From contig PMCG01000139.1 of the NCBI GenBank assembly GCA_003155335.1, positions 7,347 through 15,122 on the forward strand: a DNA stretch of 7,776 nucleotides, written 5' to 3'. A program made the translations under genes and the position numbers. Positions within the stretch are counted from its first letter, which is position 1; every line of letters begins with the position of its first letter. This stretch comes from Acidobacteriota bacterium. Its GTDB lineage: Bacteria > Acidobacteriota > Vicinamibacteria > Fen-336. This document shows positions 1 to 6,381 of the stretch, piece after piece. The notes under the pieces are model-generated. The model was not told where the DNA came from, made no database searches, and worked only from the letters and a program-made list of their open reading frames with translations.

Positions 1-146
<146 letters not shown>

Positions 147-190
147 TCTAGCGATCAAGTCCGCGCCGGTGGCGTCGCACGCGGGGCGCG

Positions 191-221
191 AGGAGTATAA
201 GCTAACTGGTCCCAGGAGGGG
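191..221. promoter_or_regulatory. Divergent mutS/tsaB gap: AT island and Shine-Dalgarno
   Basis: The 75 bases between mutS and tsaB are GC-rich except for AGTATAAGCTAACT at 194-207. Read forward this gives a -10-like TATAAG (196-201). Read in reverse it gives TATACT (199-194). The same island could therefore serve both divergent genes, although I see no convincing -35 hexamer on either side. An AGGAGG at 214-219 is the ribosome-binding site for tsaB. The promoter reading is tentative; the ribosome-binding site is clear. Confidence 0.35.
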
Positions 222-893
222 GTGAGGGCTCTGCGGGTTCTGGCGTTCGACACGACGACCGGCAAGGGCAGCGTCGCCGTGGTGGAAGGCGACGAAACTC
301 GGGGAGAGGTGCGCGTCACTGCGCCGGACGCCCACTCGACGCGCCTGCTGGGGGCCATCGACTTCCTGCTGAGCGCGCTCGGACTGAGCATGTCAGCGAT
401 CGACGGCCTAGCGGTGACGATCGGCCCTGGTTCTTTCACCGGGCTGCGCGTGGGAATCGCGACCGCGCAAGGCCTGAGCCTCGGATCGAGCCGCCCGGTT
501 GCCGGGATCCCGACGCTCGACGCCCTGGCCCATCGCATTCGCGGGGCTGCGCCGCGGCTCGTGGCCCTCATGGATGCGTATCGGGATGGCATCACTGTCG
601 GCACCTACGACCGAGATGCGAGGCAGATCGAGGAGCCGCGACTGATGCGGCCCGACGAGCTGCTAGCGTCGCTGCCTGCCGGCGCGGCCTTCATCGGGGA
701 ACCGGCCTCGCGCTATCGGACGCAGATCGCGCAGGCGCGCCCGGATGCCCTGTTTCCCGAGCGCAGCTTCTTCATCGCGGGCAGCGTGGGCCGGCTGGCC
801 ATGCCGGTGTTGGCGGCAGGGGAGGGTCTCACGGCCGACGAGCTGCGTCCCTTGTACCTGCGCGAGCCGCACATCGGCCCTGCTCGAAAGTAG
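222..893 (+). CDS. tsaB: tRNA t6A37 threonylcarbamoyltransferase complex subunit TsaB
   Basis: TsaB is the non-catalytic partner of TsaD in the complex that adds threonylcarbamoyl to A37 of ANN-decoding tRNAs. It has an ASKHA (actin-like ATPase) fold. The protein is 223 aa, close to the usual 230. It opens with the phosphate-1-like strand [10 protein letters not shown] (residues 4-13). It carries the family signature [20 protein letters not shown] at 62-81, and [10 protein letters not shown] follows at 115-124. The start given is GTG 222, only 2 bases after AGGAGG. A CTG three codons later (231) would put the first residue exactly where E. coli TsaB begins and sits at a better ribosome-binding distance, so the true start may be 231. 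rimI begins 10 bases after the stop, the usual tsaB-rimI arrangement. Confidence 0.95.
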   Translation: MRALRVLAFDTTTGKGSVAVVEGDETRGEVRVTAPDAHSTRLLGAIDFLLSALGLSMSAIDGLAVTIGPGSFTGLRVGIATAQGLSLGSSRPVAGIPTLDALAHRIRGAAPRLVALMDAYRDGITVGTYDRDARQIEEPRLMRPDELLASLPAGAAFIGEPASRYRTQIAQARPDALFPERSFFIAGSVGRLAMPVLAAGEGLTADELRPLYLREPHIGPARK

Positions 894-903
894 CAACCAG
901 ACG

Positions 904-1383
904 ATGATCATCGAGAGCACACGCGACAGCGACCTGCCGGCGCTCGTCGAGCTAGAGCGACTGTGCTCGCCGCACCCGTGGAGTGAGGCGATGCTGGCGG
1001 CGGCGGTCGGCGGGAGCACGGGGGAGCAGGTCTGCGTCGCACGTGACGAGCAGGATCCGCAGGCGTCGATCGGGTTCTGCGTGTATCGCGTGGTTGCCGA
1101 CGAGGCCGAGATCCACAACGTTGCGGTTCACCCGGAACACCGTCGCCAGGGTCTCGCTCACTCGCTCCTCGTGCGCAGCATGGAGACGGCTGCCGGCGCT
1201 GGCGCAACGGTCGCGCATCTGGAGGTGCGTGCGGGGAACGCTGCGGCGATTGCGCTCTATCGCGGCCTGGGCTTCGAGCTCGTCGGTCGCCGTCCGGGGT
1301 ACTACAGCTCTCCGCAAGAGGACGCCCTGCTCTTCTCGGCACGCCTCGGTCAGGTGTCGCAGACCAGCGGTGGTCTCCGGTAG
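904..1383 (+). CDS. rimI: N-alpha-acetyltransferase RimI (GNAT family)
   Basis: RimI transfers acetyl from acetyl-CoA to the N-terminal amine of proteins, classically ribosomal protein S18. It is a 159-aa single-domain GNAT enzyme, slightly longer than the 148-aa E. coli protein because of a polar C-terminal tail. The CoA-binding motif A is HRRQGLAHSLL at residues 79-89, fitting R-x-x-G-x-A. HNVAVHP precedes it at 71-77. LEVRAGNAAAIALYRGLGF at 106-124 contains the candidate catalytic pair E107 and Y119, matching E103 and Y115 of enterobacterial RimI. The typical PGYYSSPQEDALLF ending follows. The ATG at 904 gives MIIESTRDSDL; an upstream in-frame extension overlaps tsaB and is not RimI-like. 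There is no strong Shine-Dalgarno, and the 10-base gap suggests coupling to tsaB. Confidence 0.94.
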   Translation: MIIESTRDSDLPALVELERLCSPHPWSEAMLAAAVGGSTGEQVCVARDEQDPQASIGFCVYRVVADEAEIHNVAVHPEHRRQGLAHSLLVRSMETAAGAGATVAHLEVRAGNAAAIALYRGLGFELVGRRPGYYSSPQEDALLFSARLGQVSQTSGGLR

Positions 1384-1418
1384 AGCAAAGACCGGCTGCA
1401 GTTGCTGGAGGGAGACTA

Positions 1419-1457
1419 GTGCCGCCGGCGGGGATGCGCGTCCTGCATGCGCGATGA
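1419..1457 (+). CDS. Possible 12-codon leader ORF upstream of zapA
   Basis: The 134-base gap between rimI and zapA holds a strong GGAGGGAG at 1407-1414. A GTG follows 7 bases after its GGAGG core and opens a 12-codon frame (fMet-PPAGMRVLHAR, TGA at 1455). That stop overlaps an ATG at 1454 in the arrangement ATGA. The second ATG opens a 24-codon frame ending at 1528, ten bases past the zapA start. zapA itself has no good ribosome-binding site. These frames could hand ribosomes on to zapA, but their length and composition make chance quite possible. The gap also contains the palindrome CCGCCGGCGG at 1422-1431. Confidence 0.25.
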   Translation: MPPAGMRVLHAR

Positions 1458-1517
1458 CCGCGCGCGCCTGTGGTGGGGGATTGCCCTCGGCGGCTTCTCG
1501 TGCTCAAATCGCAGCCA

Positions 1518-1808
1518 ATGGCCGATAAGCCCAGTTCCGTGCAGGTCGAGATTTTTGGCCAGACCTATTCTGTTCGCGCCGGCGCCGAGGCGGGGTACGT
1601 GGAGCGCTTGGCTGCGCACGTCGATGACCAGATGCGCGAGATCAGCCGGTCTGCCGGCGCGGTGGATTCCCTGCGCATAGCAGTGCTTGCGGCGCTGAAC
1701 ATCGCTGACGAGAGCGCCCGACTGCGCGAGGAAGCACGCGTTCTCAGGGAGCGCGCGGCCGGCCTGGCCGAGAGCCTCAAGAGCGTTGTCGAGGACGGCT
1801 CCAAGTAG
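1518..1808 (+). CDS. zapA: Cell division protein ZapA
   Basis: ZapA is a small dimeric or tetrameric protein that cross-links FtsZ filaments at the division septum. The protein is 96 aa, within the family's usual 90-110. The N-terminal globular part contains VQVEIFGQTYSVRAGAEAGY (residues 8-27), the typical opening strand pair. It continues with VERLAAHVDDQMREIS at 28-43. The conserved helix around LRIAVLAALNIADE (52-65) leads into a charged heptad-like helix to about residue 92, the expected coiled coil. The start is ATG 1518 (MADKPSSVQVE); an in-frame upstream extension to 1470 adds residues unlike the family. Neither start has a clear Shine-Dalgarno. The gene lies directly upstream of the 6S RNA, the same order as zapA-ssrS in many Proteobacteria. 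Confidence 0.9.
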   Translation: MADKPSSVQVEIFGQTYSVRAGAEAGYVERLAAHVDDQMREISRSAGAVDSLRIAVLAALNIADESARLREEARVLRERAAGLAESLKSVVEDGSK

Positions 1809-1844
1809 GCAACTCGTGCCGCGGTCGATGGCCCTGGCTCGCGT

Positions 1845-1873
1845 TTGCCTCGCTCGCCGGCAAGGACTAAGAT
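1845..1873 (+). promoter_or_regulatory. Sigma-70-type promoter of the 6S RNA
   Basis: A -35-like TTGCCT (1845-1850) and a -10-like TAAGAT (1868-1873) are separated by exactly 17 bases. The predicted start falls at about 1880, immediately before the closing stem of the 6S RNA at 1882. The agreement between promoter and RNA end, each read independently, supports both. Confidence 0.6.
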
Positions 1874-1879
1874 CTCGTG

Positions 1880-2065
1880 TTGAGGCCCCCTGCGGTTCGC
1901 GTGATGGCAAAGGAAATCTCGAACCAACGTCTCTAATTCGGGGACCCGGAGTCACAGCGCGGTGTGCATGCCTCTTCACTGAGGAAGCCTGAAGCGCTGT
2001 GCAGGGTTCCCACCTTGTGACCAGGTTCAGGTCACCTTCCACACGGCTCTCGCGGCGGGCCTCCT
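1880..2065 (+). ncRNA. ssrS: 6S RNA
   Basis: 6S RNA imitates an open promoter and sequesters the housekeeping RNA polymerase holoenzyme, mainly in stationary phase. The terminal stem pairs 1882-1894 (GAGGCCCCCTGCG) with 2051-2063 (CGCGGCGGGCCTC), 12 pairs around one C/C mismatch. CGTG 1900-1903 pairs with CACG 2042-2045. The apical arm has GGGACCC 1941-1947 against GGGTTCCC 2004-2011, and CACAGCGC 1953-1960 against GCGCTGTG 1994-2001. The small 3'-bubble hairpin GTGACC/GGTCAC (2017-2022 with 2030-2035) encloses AGGTTCA. An A-rich stretch at about 1906-1936 forms the opposite bubble strand, where product RNA synthesis would start. The length of about 185 nt and the position after zapA fit the family. 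Ends are approximate. No protein frame in this stretch is convincing. Confidence 0.85.
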
Positions 2066-2066
2066 T

Positions 2067-3182
2067 GTGCTTCGGTCCTGCACCGAGGCTGGAGAGCGCG
2101 CACTGAGCGACACAGCGAGAACGATCGGCGAGCTGGGCGAGAGGGCGCTGTTGCGCCACCTGCGGGCTCGCATCCCGGCGGGCGAGGGCGTTGTGGTCGG
2201 TGTGGGCGACGACGCGGCTGCAATCACGACCGGACCGCTGACGCTCGTCACCACCGACGTGCTCGTTGAGGGCACGCACTTCAAGCTGGAGTGGGCCCCG
2301 CCGCGCCTGCTCGGGCGAAAGGCACTGTCGATCAGCATCTCGGACGTGGCAGCCATGGGCGGGATTCCGCGCCAGGCAGTGGTGAGTTTGTGCCTGCGTC
2401 CGGAGATCACGCTCGAGTTTGTCGACGCGCTCTATGACGGGTTGTTGGAGCGTGCGGCTGAAGCAGGCCTGAGCATCGTCGGCGGCAACCTCGCGTCCAC
2501 AACCGGCCCGATCGTGGTCGACGTCACCCTGCTGGGTCACGGTGACCATCTACTCAGGCGCAAGGGCGCTTTGCCAGGAGATCGCATCGCGGTGACGGGC
2601 ATGCTGGGCGCGGCAGCCACAGGCCTGCGATTGCTAGCGGAGGGCGCGCGCCTGGACGCCGACGGCGCGCTCATGGCGACCGGCCTGTGGACAGAGTCGT
2701 CGCGACGGCCGATCGAACGCTGCCTGCGCGCCCAGCTCGATCCGGCGCCGCCTTGGATACTGGCTCGGTCCCTGGCGGAGCAGCACCTCGTGCACGCCGC
2801 GATCGACCTGTCGGATGGTTTCTCAGGCGACCTGCTGACCGTCTGCGAGGACAGCGAGGTGGCGGCGCTGATCGACCCGGCGGCGCTGCCGATCGACCCG
2901 CACGCGGCCAGCCTCACGCGCGCGCGTGGCGGCGACGCGCTCGGGCTGGCGCTGCATGGCGGCGAGGATTACCAACTGCTCTTCGCGGTTGCGCCGGAGG
3001 CGCTCGCGAGCGTGAGAGAGCTGGCGTCGATGTGGGAGATCCCGCTGGCCGACGTGGGGGAGTTCGTGGCCGGCAAGCCGGGCGTGGCGCAGCGCAGCAG
3101 CGACGGCGTGCGTCCGCTCAAGCCTCGCTCGCACGATCACTTCCTGACCACTCTCGGGATGGGAATGACGCCGCAGCCATGA
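2067..3182 (+). CDS. thiL: Thiamine-monophosphate kinase ThiL
   Basis: ThiL phosphorylates thiamine monophosphate to thiamine diphosphate, the last step of cofactor synthesis, in the cytoplasm. It belongs to the PurM/SelD-like ATPase fold. Motifs, numbered from GTG 2067, are VGVGDDAAAI (44-53), the metal-binding TTDVLVEGTHF (62-72), GRKALSISISDVAAMGG (83-99), IVGGNLAST (137-145), AAIDLSDGFSGDL (244-256) and LHGGEDYQLLF (296-306). The length of 371 aa is long for the family (about 310-350). GTG 2067 is the first conventional start, but it has no ribosome-binding site and touches the 6S RNA end. CTG 2103 has GGAG 8 bases upstream and gives a family-like start ahead of TIGELGERALL, so the real protein may be 359 aa. 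The stop overlaps the next start by 4 bases. Confidence 0.93.
   Translation: MLRSCTEAGERALSDTARTIGELGERALLRHLRARIPAGEGVVVGVGDDAAAITTGPLTLVTTDVLVEGTHFKLEWAPPRLLGRKALSISISDVAAMGGIPRQAVVSLCLRPEITLEFVDALYDGLLERAAEAGLSIVGGNLASTTGPIVVDVTLLGHGDHLLRRKGALPGDRIAVTGMLGAAATGLRLLAEGARLDADGALMATGLWTESSRRPIERCLRAQLDPAPPWILARSLAEQHLVHAAIDLSDGFSGDLLTVCEDSEVAALIDPAALPIDPHAASLTRARGGDALGLALHGGEDYQLLFAVAPEALASVRELASMWEIPLADVGEFVAGKPGVAQRSSDGVRPLKPRSHDHFLTTLGMGMTPQP
2070..2088 (+). terminator. Hairpin just after the 6S RNA, possible weak terminator
   Basis: CTTCGGT (2070-2076) pairs with ACCGAGG (2082-2088) around a five-base loop, giving seven pairs including one G-U. It begins about five bases after the 6S closing stem. 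No run of T follows, so it is not a standard intrinsic terminator. It may mark 6S processing or attenuate read-through into thiL. It also lies between the two candidate thiL start codons. Confidence 0.3.
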
Positions 3183-3652
3183 ACCACCGGATACGGCGTG
3201 CCCTGCAGGTCTTGGTGCGTATCGAGGATTCGCCGCACCGCACGGCGCTGGCGTTTGCCATCGGTGTCTGGATCGCGTTCTTGCCGCTGATCGGTATCCA
3301 CACGGCGCTGGCGCTTCTGATCGCCTTCGCGTTTCGGCTGAACCGCGTGACCCTGCTGCTCGGCGCATACGTCAACAATCCGTGGACTCTGGTGCCGCTC
3401 TTCATGGCAGGGACGTTCTTGGGTTGCGTGCTACTCGGGATTCCACCCAGCACACTGTGGGCGCTCGAGTGGCCGCGCGGAGAATGGCACGCTCGCGAGA
3501 TGTTCGTGCGCCTGCGGCCGATCGTGGGGCCGTTCCTGGTGGGAAACGTCGCGCTGGGGACGCTCAGCGCGGTGCTGAGCTATGCCATCGTGCGACGTAT
3601 GATTGAGCGCCAGCGCGGTCGCAGCCAGACGTCCCCATCGACGACGGAGTGA
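3179..3652 (+). CDS. DUF2062 domain membrane protein
   Basis: This is a 157-aa protein of the DUF2062 family, small integral membrane proteins whose biochemical role is not established. After a short basic N-terminus (MNHRIRRALQVLVRIEDSPH) comes a hydrophobic segment with the family pattern AFAIGVWIAFLPLIGIHTAL (25-44). It is followed by RLNRVTLLLGAYVNNPWT (53-70); the VNNPWT element is the most characteristic part. A second hydrophobic stretch covers about 71-90, and a third covers about 115-138 (PIVGPFLVGNVALGTLSAVL). The C-terminus is polar and basic. The start ATG overlaps the thiL stop as ATGA, which suggests translational coupling. This is the last gene of the plus-strand block. Any link to thiamine metabolism is only inferred from position. 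Confidence 0.85.
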   Translation: MNHRIRRALQVLVRIEDSPHRTALAFAIGVWIAFLPLIGIHTALALLIAFAFRLNRVTLLLGAYVNNPWTLVPLFMAGTFLGCVLLGIPPSTLWALEWPRGEWHAREMFVRLRPIVGPFLVGNVALGTLSAVLSYAIVRRMIERQRGRSQTSPSTTE

Positions 3653-3693
3653 GACGCAACTCGCTGGAGTAGCGTGGCCGGTCGACCGCCGTG

Positions 3694-4482
3694 TCACCTG
3701 CGTGCGAGGGCGTGGCGCGCCAGCGCCAACGCAACGGATGGCCAGGAGCGGCGGCGGCCGCACACAGTCGTGCACGGCTTCCGACCACTCAACGCCGATC
3801 GTAGCGACGCAACCGGAAGTTCTGCGGAGAACGGCGCGTCCAGCAAGTTCGCGTAGCGCGCCACGTGACGTTCGTCGCCTGGGAGTGGGAGTGGGTCGGA
3901 TCCGGCGAGGAGCGCGATCCCGCGCTCGCGGGCGAGCGTGAACAGTTGCGGCAGGACACTGGGGCGAGGGCGCAACGCCGTGTCCCCGAGCAGGAAGTCG
4001 CCGGGAGTGGCCTCCTGGACCAGCGTGCGCAGCAGGCGGCCGCGTTGCCCAAGCCACTTTCCAGGCGACCACGGCAACACGGGCACGCCCTCCTGCTCGC
4101 GAATGCTGTGGAGTGTCTCGCCGAGCGGGAGTCCATCCGGCACTGCCGCTGCGATGGCCAGGCCGAGCACCTCAACTCGCTCGCGCGTGACCACCTGACG
4201 CCCGGCCACGAGGATGAGCTCGAAGGAGTCTTCGGACCGCAGCCGGACAGCGGAGCTCTCTGCACAAGGCACGAGGCGCCAGCCGCGGGGCGCCTGGCGG
4301 CCGGCTGCCAAGTCGGCGAACGCGGTGTCCATTGAACGCTCGGTCAGCCAGAGGACGTGCGCCTGCGCGTGAGGCAGGTGACGGTCACCGAGGCGCGAGA
4401 GGTTGCGGCGCGCGCACGCCAGAAAGCGGTCGACATCGTGGCAGCGGTAGAGATGGGCGTGCGCGTCGACAACGACGATCAC
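3694..4482 (-). CDS. Putative metal-dependent hydrolase (amidohydrolase/PHP-like), unassigned
   Basis: I do not recognise a named function for this 262-aa protein. It begins [12 protein letters not shown], where DAHAH at residues 6-10 is the His-x-His metal-binding entry of amidohydrolase and PHP-type enzymes. Later conserved-looking blocks are [16 protein letters not shown] (133-148), [11 protein letters not shown] (162-172) and [21 protein letters not shown] (190-210). The 'LxGSDPL' aspartate near the C-terminal third could be the final metal or catalytic Asp of such a barrel. There is no signal peptide or membrane segment, so it is probably cytoplasmic. The start GTG (4482-4480) overlaps the gatA stop as GTGA, suggesting coupled translation. 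Codon composition matches its neighbours. The real coding status is well supported; the hydrolase reading rests on motif spacing only. Confidence 0.8.
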   Translation of the reverse strand: MIVVVDAHAHLYRCHDVDRFLACARRNLSRLGDRHLPHAQAHVLWLTERSMDTAFADLAAGRQAPRGWRLVPCAESSAVRLRSEDSFELILVAGRQVVTRERVEVLGLAIAAAVPDGLPLGETLHSIREQEGVPVLPWSPGKWLGQRGRLLRTLVQEATPGDFLLGDTALRPRPSVLPQLFTLARERGIALLAGSDPLPLPGDERHVARYANLLDAPFSAELPVASLRSALSGRKPCTTVCGRRRSWPSVALALARHALARR

Positions 4483-5936
4483 AAGACCGGCCGCGCGCGG
4501 TGATGGTCCGTGCGCGCTTGGTACGCGTGCCCGGCGCGGAACAGCGTCGTCTCGTCAAAGGGGCGCGCCAGCAGTTGCAGGCCTGCCGGCAGGCCGCGGA
4601 CCAGGCCTGAGGGCAGGGACAAACCTGGAATCCCAGCCAGGTTCGCAGGCACGGTGAAGACGTCCTCGAGGTACATCTTCAAAGGGTCGGCGGTCTTCTC
4701 GCCGAGGCGGAACGCGGGCGACGGTGTCGTGGGCAGCGCGATCACGTCGCAGGCCTGGAACGCGATCTCGAAATCGCGCCGGATGAGGGTGCGGACTTTC
4801 TGCGCGGCGAGGTAGTACGCGTCGTAGTAGCCCGACGAGAGCACGAACGTTCCAAGGATGATCCGGCGCTTGACCTCGGGCCCGAACCCGCGATCTCTCG
4901 TCTCGCCGTACATCGACAGCAGGTCGGCGGCCTCTCCCGCCCGCAGGCCGTAGCGCACGCCGTCGTAGCGCGCGAGGTTGCTCGATGCCTCGGCCGTGGC
5001 CACCAGGTAGTAGGTCGCGATCGCGTAGTCGAGATGGGGCAGGGCGACGTCGAGCAGGCGCATGCCGGCGTTCTCGAGGACTGCCAACGCCGCACGGAAG
5101 GAGGCCAGGACTCCCGCGTCCAGGCCGCGTTCGAGAAAGGGCCACGGAATCCCGATGCGCAGGCCGCTCACGTCGTCGCCCAGCTGGGAGCGGAAGTTCG
5201 GCACGTCGTGCGGGGCGCTGGTAGCGTCGCGCGAGTCGCGTCCACAGACCTGCGATGCGAGCAAGGCGACATCCTCGACGTCGCGTGCGATGGGCCCGAC
5301 CTGGTCAAGGGAAGATGCGTAGGCGACGACTCCGTAGCGGCTCACGCGGCCGTACGTCGGCTTCAGACCCACCACGCCGCAGAGCGCAGCGGGCTGGCGG
5401 ATCGAGCCACCCGTGTCTGTGCCCAGCGCCACAGGCGCCATAGCCGCGGCGACCGCCGCTGCTGAGCCGCCCGAGGAGCCGCCCGGCACGCGCGTGGTGT
5501 CCCACGGGTTGAGCGTCGGCCCGTAGGCGCTGTTCTCCGTGGATGAGCCCATCGCGAACTCGTCCAGGTTCGTCTTGCCCAGCGAAATCGCGCCTGCCTG
5601 CTCGATCCGTGCGACAGCGGTGGCCGTGTATGGCGGTCGATAGTCCTCAAGGATGCGCGAGCCGCAGGTGGTCGGGACGCCCTCGATGTGCAGGATGTCC
5701 TTGACGGCCACCGGCACGCCGGCCAGCGGCAGCACGCTGCCTGATCTCACGAGGGAGTCGACCTGCCGCGCGCGTTCAAGGGCGCGCGTGCTGAGCACGC
5801 TGCGCCAGGCGTGAACCTTGGGCTCGACGGCTGCGATGCGCTCGAGGTGAGCCGAGACGACTTCCTCTGCCGAGAAGTCCTGACGTTGGACCCCGGCCGC
5901 GATCTCACACGCCGTGAGCTCGATCAGGCTGGCCAT
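4479..5936 (-). CDS. gatA: Asp-tRNA(Asn)/Glu-tRNA(Gln) amidotransferase subunit A
   Basis: GatA is the glutaminase subunit of GatCAB. It releases ammonia from glutamine, which GatB uses to convert mischarged Glu-tRNA(Gln) or Asp-tRNA(Asn) to the correct amide form. The protein is 485 aa, full length for the amidase-signature family. The Ser-cisSer-Lys triad is intact: K79 in [10 protein letters not shown]154 in [10 protein letters not shown] and S178 in [12 protein letters not shown]. This is the same numbering as the S. aureus enzyme. [21 protein letters not shown] (119-139) and [22 protein letters not shown] (191-212) are GatA-specific. The start ATG at 5936 overlaps the gatC stop by one base (TGATG). 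Downstream the gene overlaps a putative hydrolase rather than gatB, which is absent from the window. Confidence 0.97.
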   Translation of the reverse strand: MASLIELTACEIAAGVQRQDFSAEEVVSAHLERIAAVEPKVHAWRSVLSTRALERARQVDSLVRSGSVLPLAGVPVAVKDILHIEGVPTTCGSRILEDYRPPYTATAVARIEQAGAISLGKTNLDEFAMGSSTENSAYGPTLNPWDTTRVPGGSSGGSAAAVAAAMAPVALGTDTGGSIRQPAALCGVVGLKPTYGRVSRYGVVAYASSLDQVGPIARDVEDVALLASQVCGRDSRDATSAPHDVPNFRSQLGDDVSGLRIGIPWPFLERGLDAGVLASFRAALAVLENAGMRLLDVALPHLDYAIATYYLVATAEASSNLARYDGVRYGLRAGEAADLLSMYGETRDRGFGPEVKRRIILGTFVLSSGYYDAYYLAAQKVRTLIRRDFEIAFQACDVIALPTTPSPAFRLGEKTADPLKMYLEDVFTVPANLAGIPGLSLPSGLVRGLPAGLQLLARPFDETTLFRAGHAYQARTDHHRARPVL

Positions 5937-6223
5937 CAGGGCAGGACTCGCGGTACGCGGAAGAGACCGTCGGCTGGGTCAGGCGCGGCTGCGAGGGCGG
6001 TCTCGCGGGGCAAGCTGTCCAGCACCGCGTCCTCGCGCAGCGGACTGACGTCGCCAGCGTGGCTCATCGGCTCGACCTGCGAGAGGTCGAGCGCACGGAT
6101 GGATTCTGCGTAGGCCAAGATCCCGTCGAGCTGGCGCGCAAAGGTGACCCGCTCCTCCTCGGTAAGCCGGATCCGCGCCAGGCGCGCGACATGGTCGACT
6201 GTCTCGACGGTGACACGCGGCAT
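5936..6223 (-). CDS. gatC: Asp-tRNA(Asn)/Glu-tRNA(Gln) amidotransferase subunit C
   Basis: GatC is the small subunit that wraps around and stabilises the GatA-GatB interface. It is 95 aa, the usual family size. [14 protein letters not shown] (11-24) and [15 protein letters not shown] (32-46) are the typical helices. [18 protein letters not shown] (50-67) is the extended linker, and LFRVPRVLP (87-95) is the canonical C-terminal tail that contacts GatA. The ATG at 6223 is the only plausible start. No Shine-Dalgarno lies at normal distance; instead a promoter -10 lies 7 bases upstream (see the promoter entry), pointing to leaderless or near-leaderless translation. It is the first gene of the gatC-gatA-hydrolase operon. 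Confidence 0.95.
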   Translation of the reverse strand: MPRVTVETVDHVARLARIRLTEEERVTFARQLDGILAYAESIRALDLSQVEPMSHAGDVSPLREDAVLDSLPRETALAAAPDPADGLFRVPRVLP

Positions 6224-6381
6224 GGCGCGTACTATAACGCGCCCAGCCCACGACCTCCAAAATCACGTGTTGCGCGCTGTCGTCGGTGGGTGAACGTTGA
6301 TTCCTGCGCATGGCCGTCGGCGTGCGGCGTGAGGGGCGTCGGGTCGCCCGGATGCGCGCGTGTGGACGCGGGGCGATGATG
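6224..6381. other. Gap between aminotransferase stop and gatC
   Basis: These 158 bases contain the gatC promoter at the gatC end. In the remainder I see no RNA gene, no convincing small ORF with a ribosome-binding site, and no hairpin followed by a T run that would terminate the aminotransferase transcript. Confidence 0.5.
6231..6260 (-). promoter_or_regulatory. Promoter of the gatC-gatA operon, predicted leaderless start
   Basis: Read on the minus strand, TTGGAG (6260-6255) and TATAGT (6236-6231) are 18 bases apart. The -10 is one mismatch from consensus (TATAAT) and is a rare AT-rich patch in this region. A start about 7 bases downstream would fall at 6224, next to the gatC ATG at 6223. 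A palindromic CACGTG at 6264-6269 lies just upstream of the -35 and could be an operator, but a six-base palindrome alone is weak evidence. Confidence 0.5.

Noticed and set aside
2067..2102. Riboswitch for thiamine diphosphate ahead of thiL
   Set aside because: The space upstream is fully used by the 6S RNA, and I see no conserved TPP-riboswitch core between it and thiL.
1416..2549. 377-codon open frame on the minus strand across zapA, the 6S RNA and thiL
   Set aside because: It is antisense to two clear genes and an RNA. Its residue make-up is arginine-, histidine- and alanine-rich with no recognisable domain, and stop-free antisense frames are common in GC-rich DNA.
2687..3178. Long N-terminal extension of the DUF2062 gene
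   Set aside because: The extension overlaps thiL in another frame and is low-complexity, rich in Arg, Gly and Ala. The ATG at 3179 with its ATGA overlap gives a normal family length.
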